NCBI GenBank assembly: GCA_035772735.1
Contig: JASDFA010000016.1
Location: 142,302,501-142,366,500 of the forward strand
Source of the DNA: Datura wrightii
Taxonomy: Eukaryota > Streptophyta > Magnoliopsida > Solanales > Solanaceae
DNA: 64,000 nt
Direction: 5' to 3'
Under the pieces are notes generated by a model, which was not told where the DNA came from, made no database searches, and saw nothing but the letters and a program-made list of their open reading frames with translations. The position numbers and the translations under genes were made by a program. The number at the start of each line of letters is the position of its first letter. Within the stretch, counting starts at the first letter, position 1. Positions 22,690-33,827 of the stretch are shown in pieces.

Positions 22690-23210
22690 ACCCTTGGGTT
22701 GCCTCCCAAGCAGCGCCTAATTTTACATCGCGGCATGACGTACCAAGTTTCACCACTTTTTCCTCCACCTTGAGGATATGAATCTCACCCCTAATTTCTT
22801 TTCTAATTTCCTCTTATGCTCCAGGGGTGGTGGTGAAAAATTGTAAGGACCAAAAAGTAGGTGTTGCCTTTTTAACTTATTGGCCCTCAAGTAAGCGAAG
22901 TCATTTTGTCTCTCCGCGTTGGCAAATTTCAAAATATATGGTGCTTGGTCCTCCTCTAGACATTTCTCTATAAGCTTGGAAGACTCTATTTCTATGTTGT
23001 CAACCAAACTTAATGTCGAAAAATGCGTAGAGTGTAGTCCAATACACCTCAACTCTGAAACTGCATTTTGCTTGACCTCCTTACTTGTATACTCCTCAGC
23101 ATCGACATCTATCTCTTCATTAATGTCAAATGGGGGGGTACTTTATCTCTTCTTCCATGAATGGATTTTCTATAAGTGTGAGCCCGTCATGGGGACACTC
23201 AAGAGATTCT
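22690..23210 (-). pseudogene. E3 internal coding-like segment of unknown function
   Basis: Minus-strand frame 23052-22750 reads MRCIGLHSTHFSTLSLVDNI, then SKLIEKCLEEDQAPYILKFA, LKRQHLLFGPYNFSPPPLEH and KLGVRFISSRWRKKW. After a stop the same frame continues to LGAAWEATQGYHRYHFN near 22690. Composition looks like decayed protein rather than chance: few stops, and a Lys/Arg-rich basic patch. I do not recognise a named domain. It follows the zinc-knuckle ORF and precedes the internal polypurine motif, so it may be the C-terminal part of the same element protein. Confidence 0.45.
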
Positions 23211-23287
23211 AGTTGTTGGCCTTCATCAAAAAATTCACCCTTGTCGTCCTCTTGTATTTCCTCTTGAATATCGGCTAAAGTTGTTAC

Positions 23288-23695
23288 CTACAATTTATCA
23301 CAAGCTTCAGCTTCAGCGATCATCTCCGTGAATTTGATGCTCATCCTTTCTAGAGCCTCTACATTCTCTTCTTGCTGAATTCTCAATACTGCCATCGCCT
23401 CCTTCATTGCTTCTGATTGCTCCAAGAGTTGTTTCATCATGTCTTCTATTCTAGCTTGGCGTCCCAAGTCCTCATTTTCAGCATGCCTATATTTAGGAAA
23501 AACAACAGAAGGATCATAGTAGGGGCTTGGGGGAGGGGAATATGCATTCGGACAGCCATCCCAATGGCCATCTTGACCACCACATATATTACACATGTTA
23601 CATTGTTGCCACAAGTGGTGTCCTCCGCAATTCAGACAAGATTCACTAAAATATGAGTATCCACCATTGAAACCATTTATATTCCACGATGTCAT
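23288..23695 (-). CDS. E3 zinc-knuckle/coiled-coil protein (gag-like), hypothetical
   Basis: 135 codons from ATG at 23695 (MTSWNINGFNGGYSYF); an upstream in-frame ATG at 23752 adds a hydrophobic stretch unlike the rest, so I prefer the inner start. Residues about 18-46 hold two Cys/His clusters: CLNCGGHHLWQQC (C-x2-C-x3-H-x5-C) and CNICGGQDGHWDGC. A proline/tyrosine-rich linker follows (SPPPSPYYDPSVVF), then a heptad-like helix of about 60 residues (MMKQLLEQSEAMKEAMAVLR and onward), consistent with a coiled coil. This is the nucleocapsid-plus-oligomerisation pattern expected of a reduced gag. It starts about 140 bases from the primer-binding site. It is uninterrupted; expression is not shown. 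Confidence 0.55.
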   Translation of the reverse strand: MTSWNINGFNGGYSYFSESCLNCGGHHLWQQCNMCNICGGQDGHWDGCPNAYSPPPSPYYDPSVVFPKYRHAENEDLGRQARIEDMMKQLLEQSEAMKEAMAVLRIQQEENVEALERMSIKFTEMIAEAEACDKL

Positions 23696-23835
23696 GTCAA
23701 AAGGGTATTCGAAAAAAGAAAAAGTAAAATTCAAAAGAATTAAAACAAACACTAAGACTAAGTTGTAAACACTTGAGAAAATAAAACAAAAATACAGTAA
23801 ATTTACACTTAATACAATTTCACCAATTGCCTAGT

Positions 23836-23854
23836 CTCCCCGGCAACGGCACCA
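23836..23854 (-). other. E3 primer-binding site, tRNA-Asp type
   Basis: In element sense TGGTGCCGTTGCCGGGGAG, one mismatch from the complement of the plant tRNA-Asp 3' end (TGGCGCCGTTGCCGGGGA), separated from the LTR by 6 bases. This primer is usual in Athila/Tat lineages, not in Del/Tekay elements such as E1 and E2. Confidence 0.9.
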
Positions 23855-23860
23855 AAAACT

Positions 23861-25297
23861 TGTTCGGTGCGTTTGTTGGGTGTTAAAAACCGACACACAA
23901 GTGCACGTGGTCAAAAAAGTAATAAAGTGGCTAACTAAGCCAAGTATCGAACCAAGGAGACTCTGGATAAGTAAAATTGCTTAAGTATACTATATTCTAG
24001 CTTACTTCTAGTTATGCTGATAACAACGTAACCAAAAGTTAAATAATTATTTGTTTATAAATTATATACTAAAACTATTAACAAATATCTACTTTGAATT
24101 GAAACTATGGATATGAGCATGCCAAGGTTAAGAACAAGTAATGAACTTGATTATAATCATAATTTGGTTAATATTCTCTTCCTGTTGCTAGCCAAGAACA
24201 TTAGCCTAGAGATTAAAACTCTCGTATTTAATCTCACTTAAGAATCATAAACCATCCGTCTACATTTCTGTGATCAAATGCAATTTATGACCTAGCAATA
24301 CAATTCCAGTTCCTAAATTGACTAATACGACTTTCAAGTATATTTCTATCAGGAAAGCACATCAAAACCCAATTTTCCCAAATCAAGTTAAGAACAATAC
24401 CCTATTAATTCACAACTTTCCAATTTCGTGCTCTCTCGAGTGAAATTGGACTTTTTAGATGTACATTAATGTCAGCCACACACTAATGTAGTAGAAACAA
24501 TAATTAATAGAACAACATGGAAGAAGAAGAAGAAAACCATATACTTAATAATCAAAATTCATAACAAATGTTCATAACCTCAGCAAGGAAGAGAATTAGC
24601 CACTCATTTGTGGATTAATCATCCTAAAACAAGTGTTAATCATACAAACAATTGATTGAAAGAAGAAAGAAAGAGAGAAAAACCCTGAGCTTTTTCGTCC
24701 CTCAACTGCCTGTAACCCACGTCCTTGCTCCACCAAGTCTGAATTATGAAAAATAAACCTAAGTGTGCTATTTATAGTAGTAGGACTCTTTCCCGGAATA
24801 ACAAGCAACGTGTCACGGAGTGCATCGCGGAGCACGGCCTCCGTGACACGCTACAGACGCGGAAGTCCTCTGGAAATCACCCGGAATTGGCCCGGGCAGC
24901 ACCCTGCCGCGTTGGCAGCGTGTCACGCTGCCTGGGCAGCGCGTTGGCAGCCCTTGGTCGCGGAGGCCACCTGCCGTGGCACGTTGCCAACGCGCAGGTG
25001 GGCTGTTGTGAATGGCCTGCCTGCCGTAGCACATTGTCGACGCGCCGATGGGCTGTTTTGTGCCTCCTCTTCACCGACGTTCGCGTGTTAATTCCGTTTC
25101 CAAGCCTCTACTTCACCAACTCATGGATTAGTTACGCAAAAGTCATCAAAACCTACAAAACAAAGTCTAATCATGTTGGTTAGCACATATCTTTAATTCA
25201 TCTAAAATTACATGAAAATGTATACAATAATCTTAGATAAACAAGACTAATTTAAGTCTTAAAGCGTATCTCGGGCATATATTTTTCCCCGTGATCA
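23861..25297 (-). repeat. E3 5' LTR
   Basis: TGTTCGGTGC to CCCGTGATCA, 1437 bases, partner of 19343-20779. In element sense it has a GC-rich module at 25090-24800 followed by the TATA box (24777-24768). The transcript would begin shortly downstream of the TATA box. Confidence 0.97.
24768..24777 (-). promoter_or_regulatory. E3 5' LTR TATA box
   Basis: CTATAAATAG in element sense, directly downstream of the GC-rich module at 24800-25090; identical to the 3' LTR copy. Confidence 0.7.
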
Positions 25298-25302
25298 TGA
25301 TA

Positions 25303-25921
25303 CTCTATTGACAAACTTAAGCATGTGAGCCCTTGGCTCAACTACCATCTCCGGAGTATATCTTGACAACCGTGTGAACTCCAGTGCATATTTCTCCACC
25401 GTCCTGTTGCCTTTCTTCAAATTCAAGAACTCTGCAACCTTAGGCTCCCTTAACTACCGAGGGAAGAATATGTCTAGGAATGTTGTTGTGAACTCTTCCC
25501 ACTCCACGGGTTCCGCTCCTACTGGTCTCCCTTCCTTACACTGATCGTATAAGATCTGGGCTACCCCTTTCAATTGGTAGGTAGCCAAGTCAATAGTCTT
25601 AGTGGAACTAACACCCATAATTCGAGTGATATTCTGTACCTCATCCATGAACTCCTATGGGTCCTCTCCTACCTTGGATCCATAAAAGGCTGAAGGGTTC
25701 ATTGGGGTGAAGTCCCGAACTCTAGTACCTACGACGAACCCATTTGAGTTAACTGGAACCACCTGCTGGTTCACCTAGTTTGTGAATGCCTGAGCCGGCA
25801 GCTCGATTGCCGCTCTGAATTCTGCTAAGGACACATGGTCATCCTAAGGGGCAGCTGGAGTTGGTGGGGCAGGTCGGCTAGTGTTGCCGGCCCTTCTCCC
25901 TTTTCCGCGTCTTGGAGGCAT
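25303..25921 (-). pseudogene. E2 gag, N-terminal and capsid part
   Basis: Start at 25921 (MPPRRGKGRRAGNTSRPAPP), the usual basic N-terminus of Del-type gag. Then AEFRAAIELPAQAFTN, RDFTPMNPSAFYGSKVGEDP, EFMDEVQNITRIMGVSSTKT, LATYQLKGVAQILYDQCKEG, EEFTTTFLDIFFPR and VAEFLNLKKGNRTVEKYALE follow. A few in-frame stops are present (for example after TPAAP and IFFPR). The reading ends at the E3 target duplication and resumes at 19342. Confidence 0.88.
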
Positions 25922-26043
25922 GGCTTCATTGAAATGAAATAGAGCACGAGTTAGGAGAACAATTCTAGAATTGAACTTCAACACGCGATAAGGAGTATGA
26001 ACAAAATGGAGTTTTCTTAATAACGTCTCGTAGCCTCCCTATC

Positions 26044-26069
26044 ATAAGTGTGGTACGTTTCACACCCAT
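26044..26069 (-). promoter_or_regulatory. E2 leader hairpin (dimerization-signal candidate, degraded loop)
   Basis: In element sense: ATGGGTGTG, loop AAACGTAC, CACACTTAT. A 9-bp stem with two G-U pairs, and the same 8-nt loop length and place (56 nt from the primer-binding site) as in E1, E6 and E7. The loop keeps only four-base palindromes (ACGT, GTAC) instead of a six-base one. Confidence 0.5.
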
Positions 26070-26125
26070 TAAAAGGACTCTACTTGACGTGGCTTCCAGA
26101 CATCTTAGGATACCCCAAACCTAGT

Positions 26126-26137
26126 GCTCCGATACCA
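26126..26137 (-). other. E2 primer-binding site, initiator tRNA-Met type
   Basis: TGGTATCGGAGC in element sense, one mismatch from the tRNA-iMet complement TGGTATCAGAGC, 4 bases from the LTR edge at 26142. Confidence 0.9.
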
Positions 26138-26141
26138 TGTT

Positions 26142-28707
26142 TGTCACGACCCGAGTCTATACCCTGGACGAGACACGACACTTGGAGTCACAAGTAACCC
26201 CAAGACAACCCATGGTGTATCATGACACTAGTAATCTGAGTAATCATAGTAGAAGCTTAAACAATAAGACCATTTAAGAAAGCTAATTTGATAAAAGTTC
26301 ATACATCTAAAACCAAAGTTTAATATCTCAATCTATGTCTGAAAGTCGTCTACTAATGATGAGTTTCTGGGAAAATCCCCTAGCTAGCTCTAAAGTCTAT
26401 CTGAAAGAAAATAACTGAAAAATAAAGTATCATCCTTGAAAGGTGAGGACTCATTACGGCTGCTACTAATTTCTTCCGAAGGAATCTACTAACGGTGCTT
26501 AGGATGAGAAGCTGCACCTATATCATGATACCATACAACATAGAAGTTATGTATCAGTACATTGAATGTACAGAGTAAGTGAGAGATAATATAACATAAG
26601 GAACAAATAACTGAACTGAAATGACATGTAATGACCAACTGCAATACTGTAAACTAAACAACTGAAATATAACTGAGATGGTCAATAATGAACCTGACTA
26701 GAAGTCATAAACATGCCCTGAATCTGAGATACTGATCTGAGCTAACTGTACTGAACTAAACTGAGTAAATTTGGAACTGTACTGAGTTGAGCTAAACTAA
26801 AATTGTACTAACTAGTGGGAGAGTCTATAATCGACATATAACCACGTGAACTAGATGTGGAGTCTGATGTATACACCCCATTAGTAGGACCCAATATACC
26901 TTGCTAGGGTATAAGGGCATGATTTGGGTGATCACAAGTCTGGGTCCATAGGTCCAATAAAATAACCTACGGTGGCAATGTATTTATGGGAACCTGGGTG
27001 CGATGGAATCCCGGTCCGCTCGGTGCTAAGTCCTACTCCTACTGGATAGTCCTAGGCTAACTACTAAGCTGATAGCTCGAAACTGGGGTCGAAGGCTAAG
27101 TCATGGATACCTATCTGGAAGTACCCTGAGAGTCTTATCATACCGGATTCTGTAACTAGTGTTCTAAGACTGGCCAGAGCTGGTTATCTAGAGGCGTCGT
27201 AACCATCTAAAGAAAAAACTGAAACTGAAGCTGGTGGTTCTAAGACTTGTCAGAGTTGCTTATCTAGAAGCGTGATAACCGTCTAAAGAACCAACAAAAA
27301 TATAATAACTAATATTTGAGTCAAATAACTGATAACTGGGAGGCACCACTAACACCTCGAGAAAAGACTGTAGTCAAACTGATCAGCTGACATTTCTGAA
27401 AATACTGATTAAGCTAGTATTCCAACTAAATTTGGACTAGCATGAACTAACTGAGATAATCAACTGATATTAACTATATGGAAATCCCAACACCAGTAAA
27501 ATCTAGCAATATGATTGACTTGTCAATTTTGCCAGACTTTAATTTATTGCATTCAGATGCAAGGGCTAAATCACTTTACAAGAAGCTAGTTTCAACATGA
27601 TTTCAAAGAATTGGGAAAATGTAGCAACTAATAACATGGACAATACTCCACCTGAAATTTATCGAATTTTGTCTGAGAACTTTCTAAATTTCAAAACCTC
27701 AGGGTTATAACTGATAGAAGATCATGGAAGGGCTTAGGGGACACAAGGGAAGAAAAATTCCCTTGTTGAATTCCCATATGCTTGGTGAAGAAATCTCGGA
27801 GTAAATCCCTTAAGAATCTGAGAAGAAATCGATTTCCCTAGCTCCTGCTCTAAGTCTTTCTAAGAGAGCTTTTATGATCTGACTTTTGGGGGAATGAGAG
27901 GAGTGAAGTATATCGTTGATTACCCCTGAAAATTCCCTAAAAATAACCCAAATGATGTAGTTTAGGGATTAATAAGGTGGGAATAACTAAAATATCCCGG
28001 GGAAAAAATCTTGAAAAACTGTCGATAGGGACCAACAGATCACTCAATGAGTCATTGGTTGAGACTACAAATCGTTGGGACCAATTGTTGATCCTGGGGC
28101 CTGGATTATTGGCACATTGGAACTGGCAACGAGAGGGACCCCAACTCGTTGGATGAACCAATGGGTCGTTGGTACCTCCCATGGCCACTGGAAGAAAAAC
28201 TTGGGAAGCCTAACAATGAGCAACACAACGACTTGTTGGTAGACTCAACTGGTCATTTTATCGAGTTGTCACCTCCACTGGAGAAGTTCTTAAGATCATT
28301 GAACTTGTCACCATGGGTGGTCACAATGACTCGTTGTGTGATACAATGGGTCATTGTTGCTACTCGTTGTCACTGAAGGGTATATCTGGGAGCCCTAACT
28401 AACGACTCACACCACGAGTCGTTGTTTCACACGATAACTCAGTGGTAGAGTCGTGGGTTCCTAGATAAGGGAGTTTTGAGTTGGGGACCAACGAGTTACA
28501 GGACTACTTGTTGTCTCTCACAATGGGTCATTCCATGTCCTGTTGGTTCACAAAGGACCAAGGCAGGGCTGACCACGACTCAGACAACAGATCGTTAAAG
28601 TTGTCCATGACTCGTTGTCTTGATTGCTCTAAGGTAAAATTTGTGGTTTCTTATGGACTTTTCTTGCAAGGTCTGCGGTTGGTCTAGGAAAGTTTTGGGG
28701 TGTAATA
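26142..28707 (-). repeat. E2 5' LTR
   Basis: TGTCACGACC to TGTAATA, 2566 bases, partner of 12571-15135. Outer edge abuts TSD TCTAG, inner edge abuts the primer-binding site. It contains the same conserved block (about 26970-27040) and the word module at 28020-28625. Confidence 0.93.
28020..28625. promoter_or_regulatory. E2 5' LTR word module: GACTCRTTGG cluster
   Basis: Partner of 14460-15065, with the same word in both orientations. Many copies differ from the partner by CG to TG or CA changes (for example GACTCGTTGG against GACTTGTTGG), as expected for methylated CpG decay. Confidence 0.6.
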
Positions 28708-28712
28708 TCTAG

Positions 28713-28746
28713 GGTCTAACCTTAAGGACTTTTATGGGTTGTTACA
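28713..28746 (-). repeat. E1 5' LTR tip, displaced by E2
   Basis: The 34 bases following the second copy of TCTAG, ending TTGTTACA, complete the E1 LTR that stops at 12570. This is supported by the exact E2 duplication and the LTR-type end. Confidence 0.7.
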
Positions 28747-28765
28747 TGTATATTTTGTAATCCCT

Positions 28766-30366
28766 TGATAACGTCCAAATCCACTCCTCGTTAGGAGAGA
28801 GTGTACATAGTCATTGGTAGTATAATTTATCCAACATTATGAGTTGGGGTTGAATATACAGGGAAAAGGGTGAGATCGCCACTAAATTTGTATATCAATC
28901 TAAGCTAAATAGCATCATTGAATCACAATTCTAAAGTAAATGTTTGGGGGAAAATCATATCGCTATATGATTCTAAAACAATATCACAATGGGATAATGC
29001 TAGTAGAAGAAACAATGAGAACAAATACTAGAGATGTGCTATTGATGGGGCTTCGATAGGATTGGGGATAATCAACAATTCTAAACAATCAACTACTAAC
29101 ATGAATTGCCATGGACAAAGTTATACCCGATGACTTTCGACCACTTGGGTATACTCTACTTGAGTTCTTTCAAACCCCAAGCTCACATAACAAATCACCC
29201 GCATTGGCTTAGAGAAGAATAAATCTATCTAAGCAACAAACTACTAACATGAATAGACATGGAAAAAGTTATACCCGATGTCTTTCTACCACTTGGGTAT
29301 ATTCAACTTGAGTTCTTTCAAACCCCAAGCTCACATAACAAATTAACCCTATTGGCTTGGAGAAGAATTAGGCTATTTCTAGCCTTAATCCTTGAATTTA
29401 GTTATAAAAATAGGATTTGGCTATATCTAGCCAAACCCCACATTTACAAAACCCAAATCTCCATAAATGCTTTTTCACAATATCCTACTTCCCTTTTTCA
29501 AGAAAAAGCAAGATAAACAAACACAATCTATGTTTGCAACCATAAATATTTGAATTAACACTTAGATAAAGCATTAGATTCATGCATAATAAGTGATTTT
29601 AAGACTAAATCAGTAACACCTAGTGAAATATAAACCCACCTCAAGCACACATCCCAAGCAATCAAATTAGCTACTCTTTAATTAAGCAAGAGAATTAAAT
29701 CAACAAGAGGTTCATTAACATTCATGATTGAGTAATAAATTTATTCTTCAAAGTATGCTTTAATGGTGAATTCTTACCCTACAATAGTAAAGAAGAAGAA
29801 GACTATCTCTCACTTCTCTCTCTACAAAACTTACTGTTAAAGTAGTTCTTTTTTTCTAAAATCAAAAATGTGTACAAAATAGGAAAAGTCTTCTCTTGTT
29901 TTGCTACACTAATTCACATTTTTCCCTAGGAAGCCCCCAAATTATTCCTATGTAAGATATGGAAAATTTTTCCCATTTTAGAACAGAGCTACTTATGAGG
30001 CACCTGCGTCTCATAGGTGCCCATCCGCGAGACGCGGGTCTCTTCGTAGGCCTCATCAGGTTGTCCATTTTCACTTTTCCATTTTCACATGCGTTTCGCA
30101 GGTGACAAGCTACATCCCGCAATTTTCTTTTAGCTTTAACCCAGTGTACGTTTGCGCTTCACTTGCGTTTCGCTGGTGTCAAGCCTGTGAAACGAAGGTC
30201 TTCTATTTCGAGCACCTGCTCTTTGTTTAATTCTCTTACTTCTTTGTTTGAGCCTAATACCTGCAAAATCAAAGGAAAAAGGAATAAAACCTTACTAGAA
30301 GAGTTGAAACCAAAGCAAAAGCTCATGCTTAAAAGTCTAATGAGTTGGTATATTACCAACTCATCA
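28766..30366 (-). repeat. E4 3' LTR
   Basis: TGATAACGTC to AACTCATCA on the plus strand, about 1.6 kb. The inner edge is fixed by the polypurine tract at 30367-30405 and by agreement with the E5 LTR start (TGATGAGTTGG). A GC-rich module with words CGCAGGTG, TGCGTTTCGC and GCGAGACGC is at 29990-30190. Confidence 0.75.
29990..30190. promoter_or_regulatory. E4 LTR word module
   Basis: Cluster of TGCGTTTCGCAGGTG-like and GCGAGACGCGGG words, both orientations, in an AT-rich LTR, near the start of the LTR in element sense. Related words recur at 33960-34170 in the same element. Confidence 0.5.
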
Positions 30367-30405
30367 AACCCCCAAACATCAACAATTGCTTGTCCTCAAG
30401 CAAGG
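30367..30405 (-). other. E4 terminal polypurine tract and GAGGAC motif
   Basis: In element sense TTGAGGACAAGCAATTG, then GATGTTTGGGGGTT next to the LTR start TGATGAG. Almost identical to the E5 tract at 45090-45123. Confidence 0.8.
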
Positions 30406-32280
30406 CATTGTCTCACAAATGAGAAACTAAATTAAACATGGCATAACAAAAGAGTGATACACAAAGGATCCTTAACACCTATGACAACCCCAAAATCATA
30501 CACGTACTCAATACAAATAAGAGACTCAAACATGTTGTACACTCTTCAAGAGATGAGCACAAGTAATTGACACATTTGCACAAATATTTTATTTCAATCC
30601 AAACAAGGGCTTAGTTCATAAAAACAAGCCCAAGTAGCATCTCAAGTCATTGACAGTTCACATTCTAAGATTGCCTTAAAGTTCACTCCACATTTTCCCC
30701 AATCACACCTTTTAATTTAAAACACATTTAAGTATGCATCCCAAGGAAGCAATGCCAATCACACTAAGAGAGAATACCCTTCATTTCTTATGAATTTCAC
30801 ACATAGGGATTATAGAATAAAGCATATACGCTCACTCTCACAAAATAATTCAAGTGCATACAAATTGGTCCATAGGCTTGCACTTCGTGTATCTCGCTAC
30901 TAATGTAGAGTTTCTGCACTCAAAATCTCCAAGGGCTTGTGGGTTATCATGAGGGCTAGTGGTAAGGGTAGGACAAATGTTTAGCTCTAGTGACTAGGAC
31001 CTCCCTAATGGCTTTTGTGAACACTGTTTATATATCCCTCTACATTGATGAGCTCACTTTACCTTATCTCTCCTTATTCATCATTCATATTTTTTATTAA
31101 AAAACCCTCCTTATAACCCTTTAAGTTCCATGATTAGCCTTGTATAATCAAGAGGTAGCACCTTTCAAGAATATTTCTTAAATGTTCAAGGTTTTTCAAC
31201 CAACCATTTCATTTGTTTCATCACAATTTGGTGCTACCTTTCACTGAAGCTCACACTTTCTTCCCTTTTTTTGCAAACCTCCAAACTTAGGCTTTTGCCT
31301 CATCCCTTCCTTATCTCTCCAGTCATTTTGGGTTCGATCCTCATTTTCCACTCTTTCAACATTAGAACTTAAGGAGGATTGCTACCGAGAGAGGGATTAC
31401 AAAAGAGTACCAGGCTTATAGTGTGGTTTCCCAAAAAAGGGGTCAAGGGCTCAAACATTGGTTAGCGAAGATATATGTTCAAGGAGGTCATTTTGGATGA
31501 AGTAACTTATCCAAATAAGTCCTAAGGTCATGTTCTAGTGCAGCCACATCTAGGATTTCACCTTGAGTCACACTTAGGGAAAGTTCTAGATAATTACACA
31601 CACACAAGAATTTAGCTAAATACTTAAACCATCGAAGGAATCACAATCCAAGGGGTTTACTTACTATCAAAATCACATCAAAAGTATGAATTTAGACATG
31701 TTAGCATATGAGTAAAAAAGTCAATCAAGGAATGTAGAACTCATGATAAGAGAGTGCTCAATTTGATGTTTCAAGTGCCCCTTTTTCTCAACACTCCTTC
31801 GCAAAGCCAATAAAAAATTTTCGATGGTACCTCTTAAAGAAAGTGCAATAAAAGACTCAAATAGACTCTAGGCTTGGCATTTTACCTTAAGAAATTTGCC
31901 TCTCAGGCTATCATAGAAAAATGCCACCCTGTTTGACACATAAGAAAAGAAAGAAAATTTTGCTCCTTGTGAAAGAACCATGGTAAAGTAAACCCTTGGA
32001 GTTTATCACTTGCTAATTATGAACAAAGGCGAATTTTTTATACATAGGTCATAATGGAACATTTTGCAAAGTAGAATTAACACATCAATAGCAACCAACA
32101 TTATCAACATCACATTTCCTTTTCAACACAATCCCGATAAGGGCATTCAATATATTCAATGCAAAATAAGCCCGACGAGGGCATTCACTTAACTAAGCAA
32201 AATTTCAAAAACATCAAATAAAAAAGAAATTAAGCCCGATAAGGGCACAAATGTTAATAAGAATCTAAAAAGAGAGCCAT
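30406..32280 (-). other. E4 3' non-coding spacer
   Basis: About 1.9 kb without recognisable coding sequence. Phrases shared with the E5 spacer in reverse orientation include GATTTCACCTTGAGTCACAC (31555-31575 against 43900-43920). It ends at the internal polypurine-like motif. Confidence 0.6.
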
Positions 32281-32320
32281 ATCCCACCCCAACTAAGAAT
32301 CAACATTGTCCCCAATGTGC
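32281..32320 (-). other. E4 internal polypurine-like motif
   Basis: In element sense CATTGGGGACAATGTTG, then TTAGTTGGGGTGGG, directly after the extra ORF. Counterpart of 43151-43190 in E5 and 22399-22438 in E3. Confidence 0.65.
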
Positions 32321-32358
32321 AAATTAAAAAAAAGGATGGGTAAGAACCGTTGATTCGG

Positions 32359-33800
32359 CTATTCTTCAGCATCATCATTGGCCTCCTCATTCTCACCAGT
32401 CTCTTCTCTCTACTCAGCTCCATCCTCCTCCTCGAAGCCCACAATTAAATCATCAATTGGACCTCAGGCTATTGAGAGGGAAGCCATGGCCTCATCAATG
32501 AAGATCAAGTCGGGGTCAGCCATCGGTGGCTTGTTTCTAAGCTCTCTCACATCATCTCAGAGAGAGGTGATTTTTCCTTTAACCACATCCACATGGGAGC
32601 ACAATTCATTCATCTATCAAAGACATCCTTCATTGCCTTCTCCACTAATATTTGTATAAGAGCGAACAAGTATTGAGCCAACCTTTGGAGTTGGTTTTCA
32701 TGTGATCTTGTCATCTATACTAGCTTTTGAATTCCATTAGGTCTTGAGGATGAAGGAGGAGATGAAGGCTAATGGAGTGGTGTCTCTCTGAAAGCATTCC
32801 TCGACTTCTCGGGGTTTGTCTCATTGAGGTCGGGAGCAATGCAGGGTTGAGCTAAGTCTTGAGATGTGGAGTCGCGGGGTTCATCCCATGCTTGCATCAA
32901 CTTTCTCTTGCTTTTAGGAGCATCCACATCCTTTTTCTTGTCGAAAATGATGAAGCCTATGGCAGAGCTTGTTGTTTCATCGGTACATAATGGAACTCTC
33001 GCTTTTTGGCGTAATTAGCTGATAAGAATAGCGTATGACATCAAGGTCACTTGTTTTCTAGACTTTCGCTTCATTTGAGTATCCGCCTCTTTTACAAATT
33101 TGATGGGCTCCCCTGACATGATGTGAGAAATAAGGATAGTCACCGCAAGGTTCACCTGTTGATCATTTTTATATGGCATGATGCGGCCACATATGAATTT
33201 CAGCAATAATTTGGCCTCAAACTTCAGGTCCTTCTTCGCAACTTTTCCCCTTTTGGTGGCCCTTACAGGCTAACCATTGGCAATAATGCTTGCCACCCAA
33301 CCAAACTGGTCCTCTTTGGCTGCCACCCATACTACAGACTCGGTCCTTGAGTCAATATCATCTGCTTAAAATATGGAATTTTTAGTGTTAGGAGTGATGT
33401 ACAATTCTACACCCCAAACCATGATTGAAAGGAGGCAAGGGAAATCATCAACCCTCCCTTTATGCTTCGTTGCATCTTGCCTCGCTTGGTACAAAGTATA
33501 GAACTCTGGCATAAGATTTGGATAGTAGTTCGATGGAGGCTTTGTGAACATGTGGCACTTCCCATCATTGAATTGGGAGTTGATGTTAGGGAATTCATTC
33601 CCCAGCCTAGCCAAGTTGAAGCGCTTTTTGGATGTGAGTGGCCTCTCCACACATATGACGTAGTGTGCTTTGTCGGTTACACAATGGATAATAGCATCCC
33701 TAGTTTTGGTGGAGGTTGGGGTTGCTTTGGCTTTCCCCTTTCCTTTGCTCTTTGAGGTGGAAGGGGCCTTCCTTTTGTCTGTTTGCCTAGAAGATATCAT
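32359..33800 (-). pseudogene. E4 extra ORF: 'putative plant transposon protein' type, broken
   Basis: Start at 33800 (MISSRQTDKRKAPSTSKSKG), a basic N-terminus, then HYVICVERPLTSKKRFNLAR, GNEFPNINSQFNDGKCHMFT, YYPNLMPEFYTLYQARQDAT and KGRVDDFPCLLSIMVWGVEL (to about 33400). After frameshifts: KFICGRIMPYKNDQQVNLAV and ILISHIMSGEPIKF (33206-33015), a low-complexity tail and a stop at 32359 (NDDAEE). Full span is 1442 bases, against 1446 in E5. I recognise this as the domain very common in nightshade-family genomes and annotated as a putative plant transposon protein; its biochemical role is unknown to me. It sits where env-like ORFs sit in some Athila elements, after the place of pol. Confidence 0.75.
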
Positions 33801-33827
33801 TTTTCTACAAAATAATATTAGTTCCAC

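Larger units (their letters stand above)
19343..25297 (-). mobile_element. E3: non-autonomous LTR retrotransposon nested in E2 gag
   Basis: Two LTRs of exactly 1437 bases (19343-20779 and 23861-25297), a perfect target duplication TGATA (19338-19342 and 25298-25302), a primer-binding site complementary to tRNA-Asp next to the right LTR and a polypurine tract next to the left LTR fix its ends and its minus orientation. The 3081-base interior lacks any protease, RT, RNase H or integrase and holds one short zinc-knuckle ORF plus a second conserved-looking segment. It must have been mobilised by another element's enzymes. By eye the LTRs differ by a few percent, making E3 the youngest layer of the E1/E2/E3 nest. 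Confidence 0.95.
12571..28707 (-). mobile_element. E2: Ty3/gypsy (Del/Tekay-like) element nested in the E1 LTR
   Basis: Two LTRs of 2565 and 2566 bases (12571-15135 and 26142-28707) flank a minus-strand gag-pol. The 5-bp target duplication TCTAG is exact (12566-12570 and 28708-28712). Taking out E3 and its duplication leaves about 10.2 kb, a usual length for this lineage. The order in element sense is 5' LTR, primer-binding site, leader hairpin, gag, protease, RT, RNase H, integrase, C-terminal tail, polypurine tract, 3' LTR. Stops and frameshifts are spread over all domains. Confidence 0.93.
1..28746 (-). mobile_element. E1: Ty3/gypsy (Del/Tekay-like) element, 3' part outside window
   Basis: On the minus strand the order is 5' LTR (28746-28713 joined to 12570-10380), primer-binding site, leader, gag, protease (10163-8480) and reverse transcriptase (945-1). 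RNase H, integrase and the 3' LTR lie beyond position 1. Two insertions split it: a CACTA transposon between protease and reverse transcriptase, and E2 inside the 5' LTR. Neither break is a normal family feature. The right LTR edge ends TGTTACA and is followed by unrelated sequence. Only one flank is in the window, so E1's own target duplication cannot be checked. Confidence 0.8.

Noticed and set aside
23836..23854. tRNA-Asp gene fragment
   Set aside because: Only the 3'-end complement is present, next to an LTR edge; it is a primer-binding site, not a tRNA gene.
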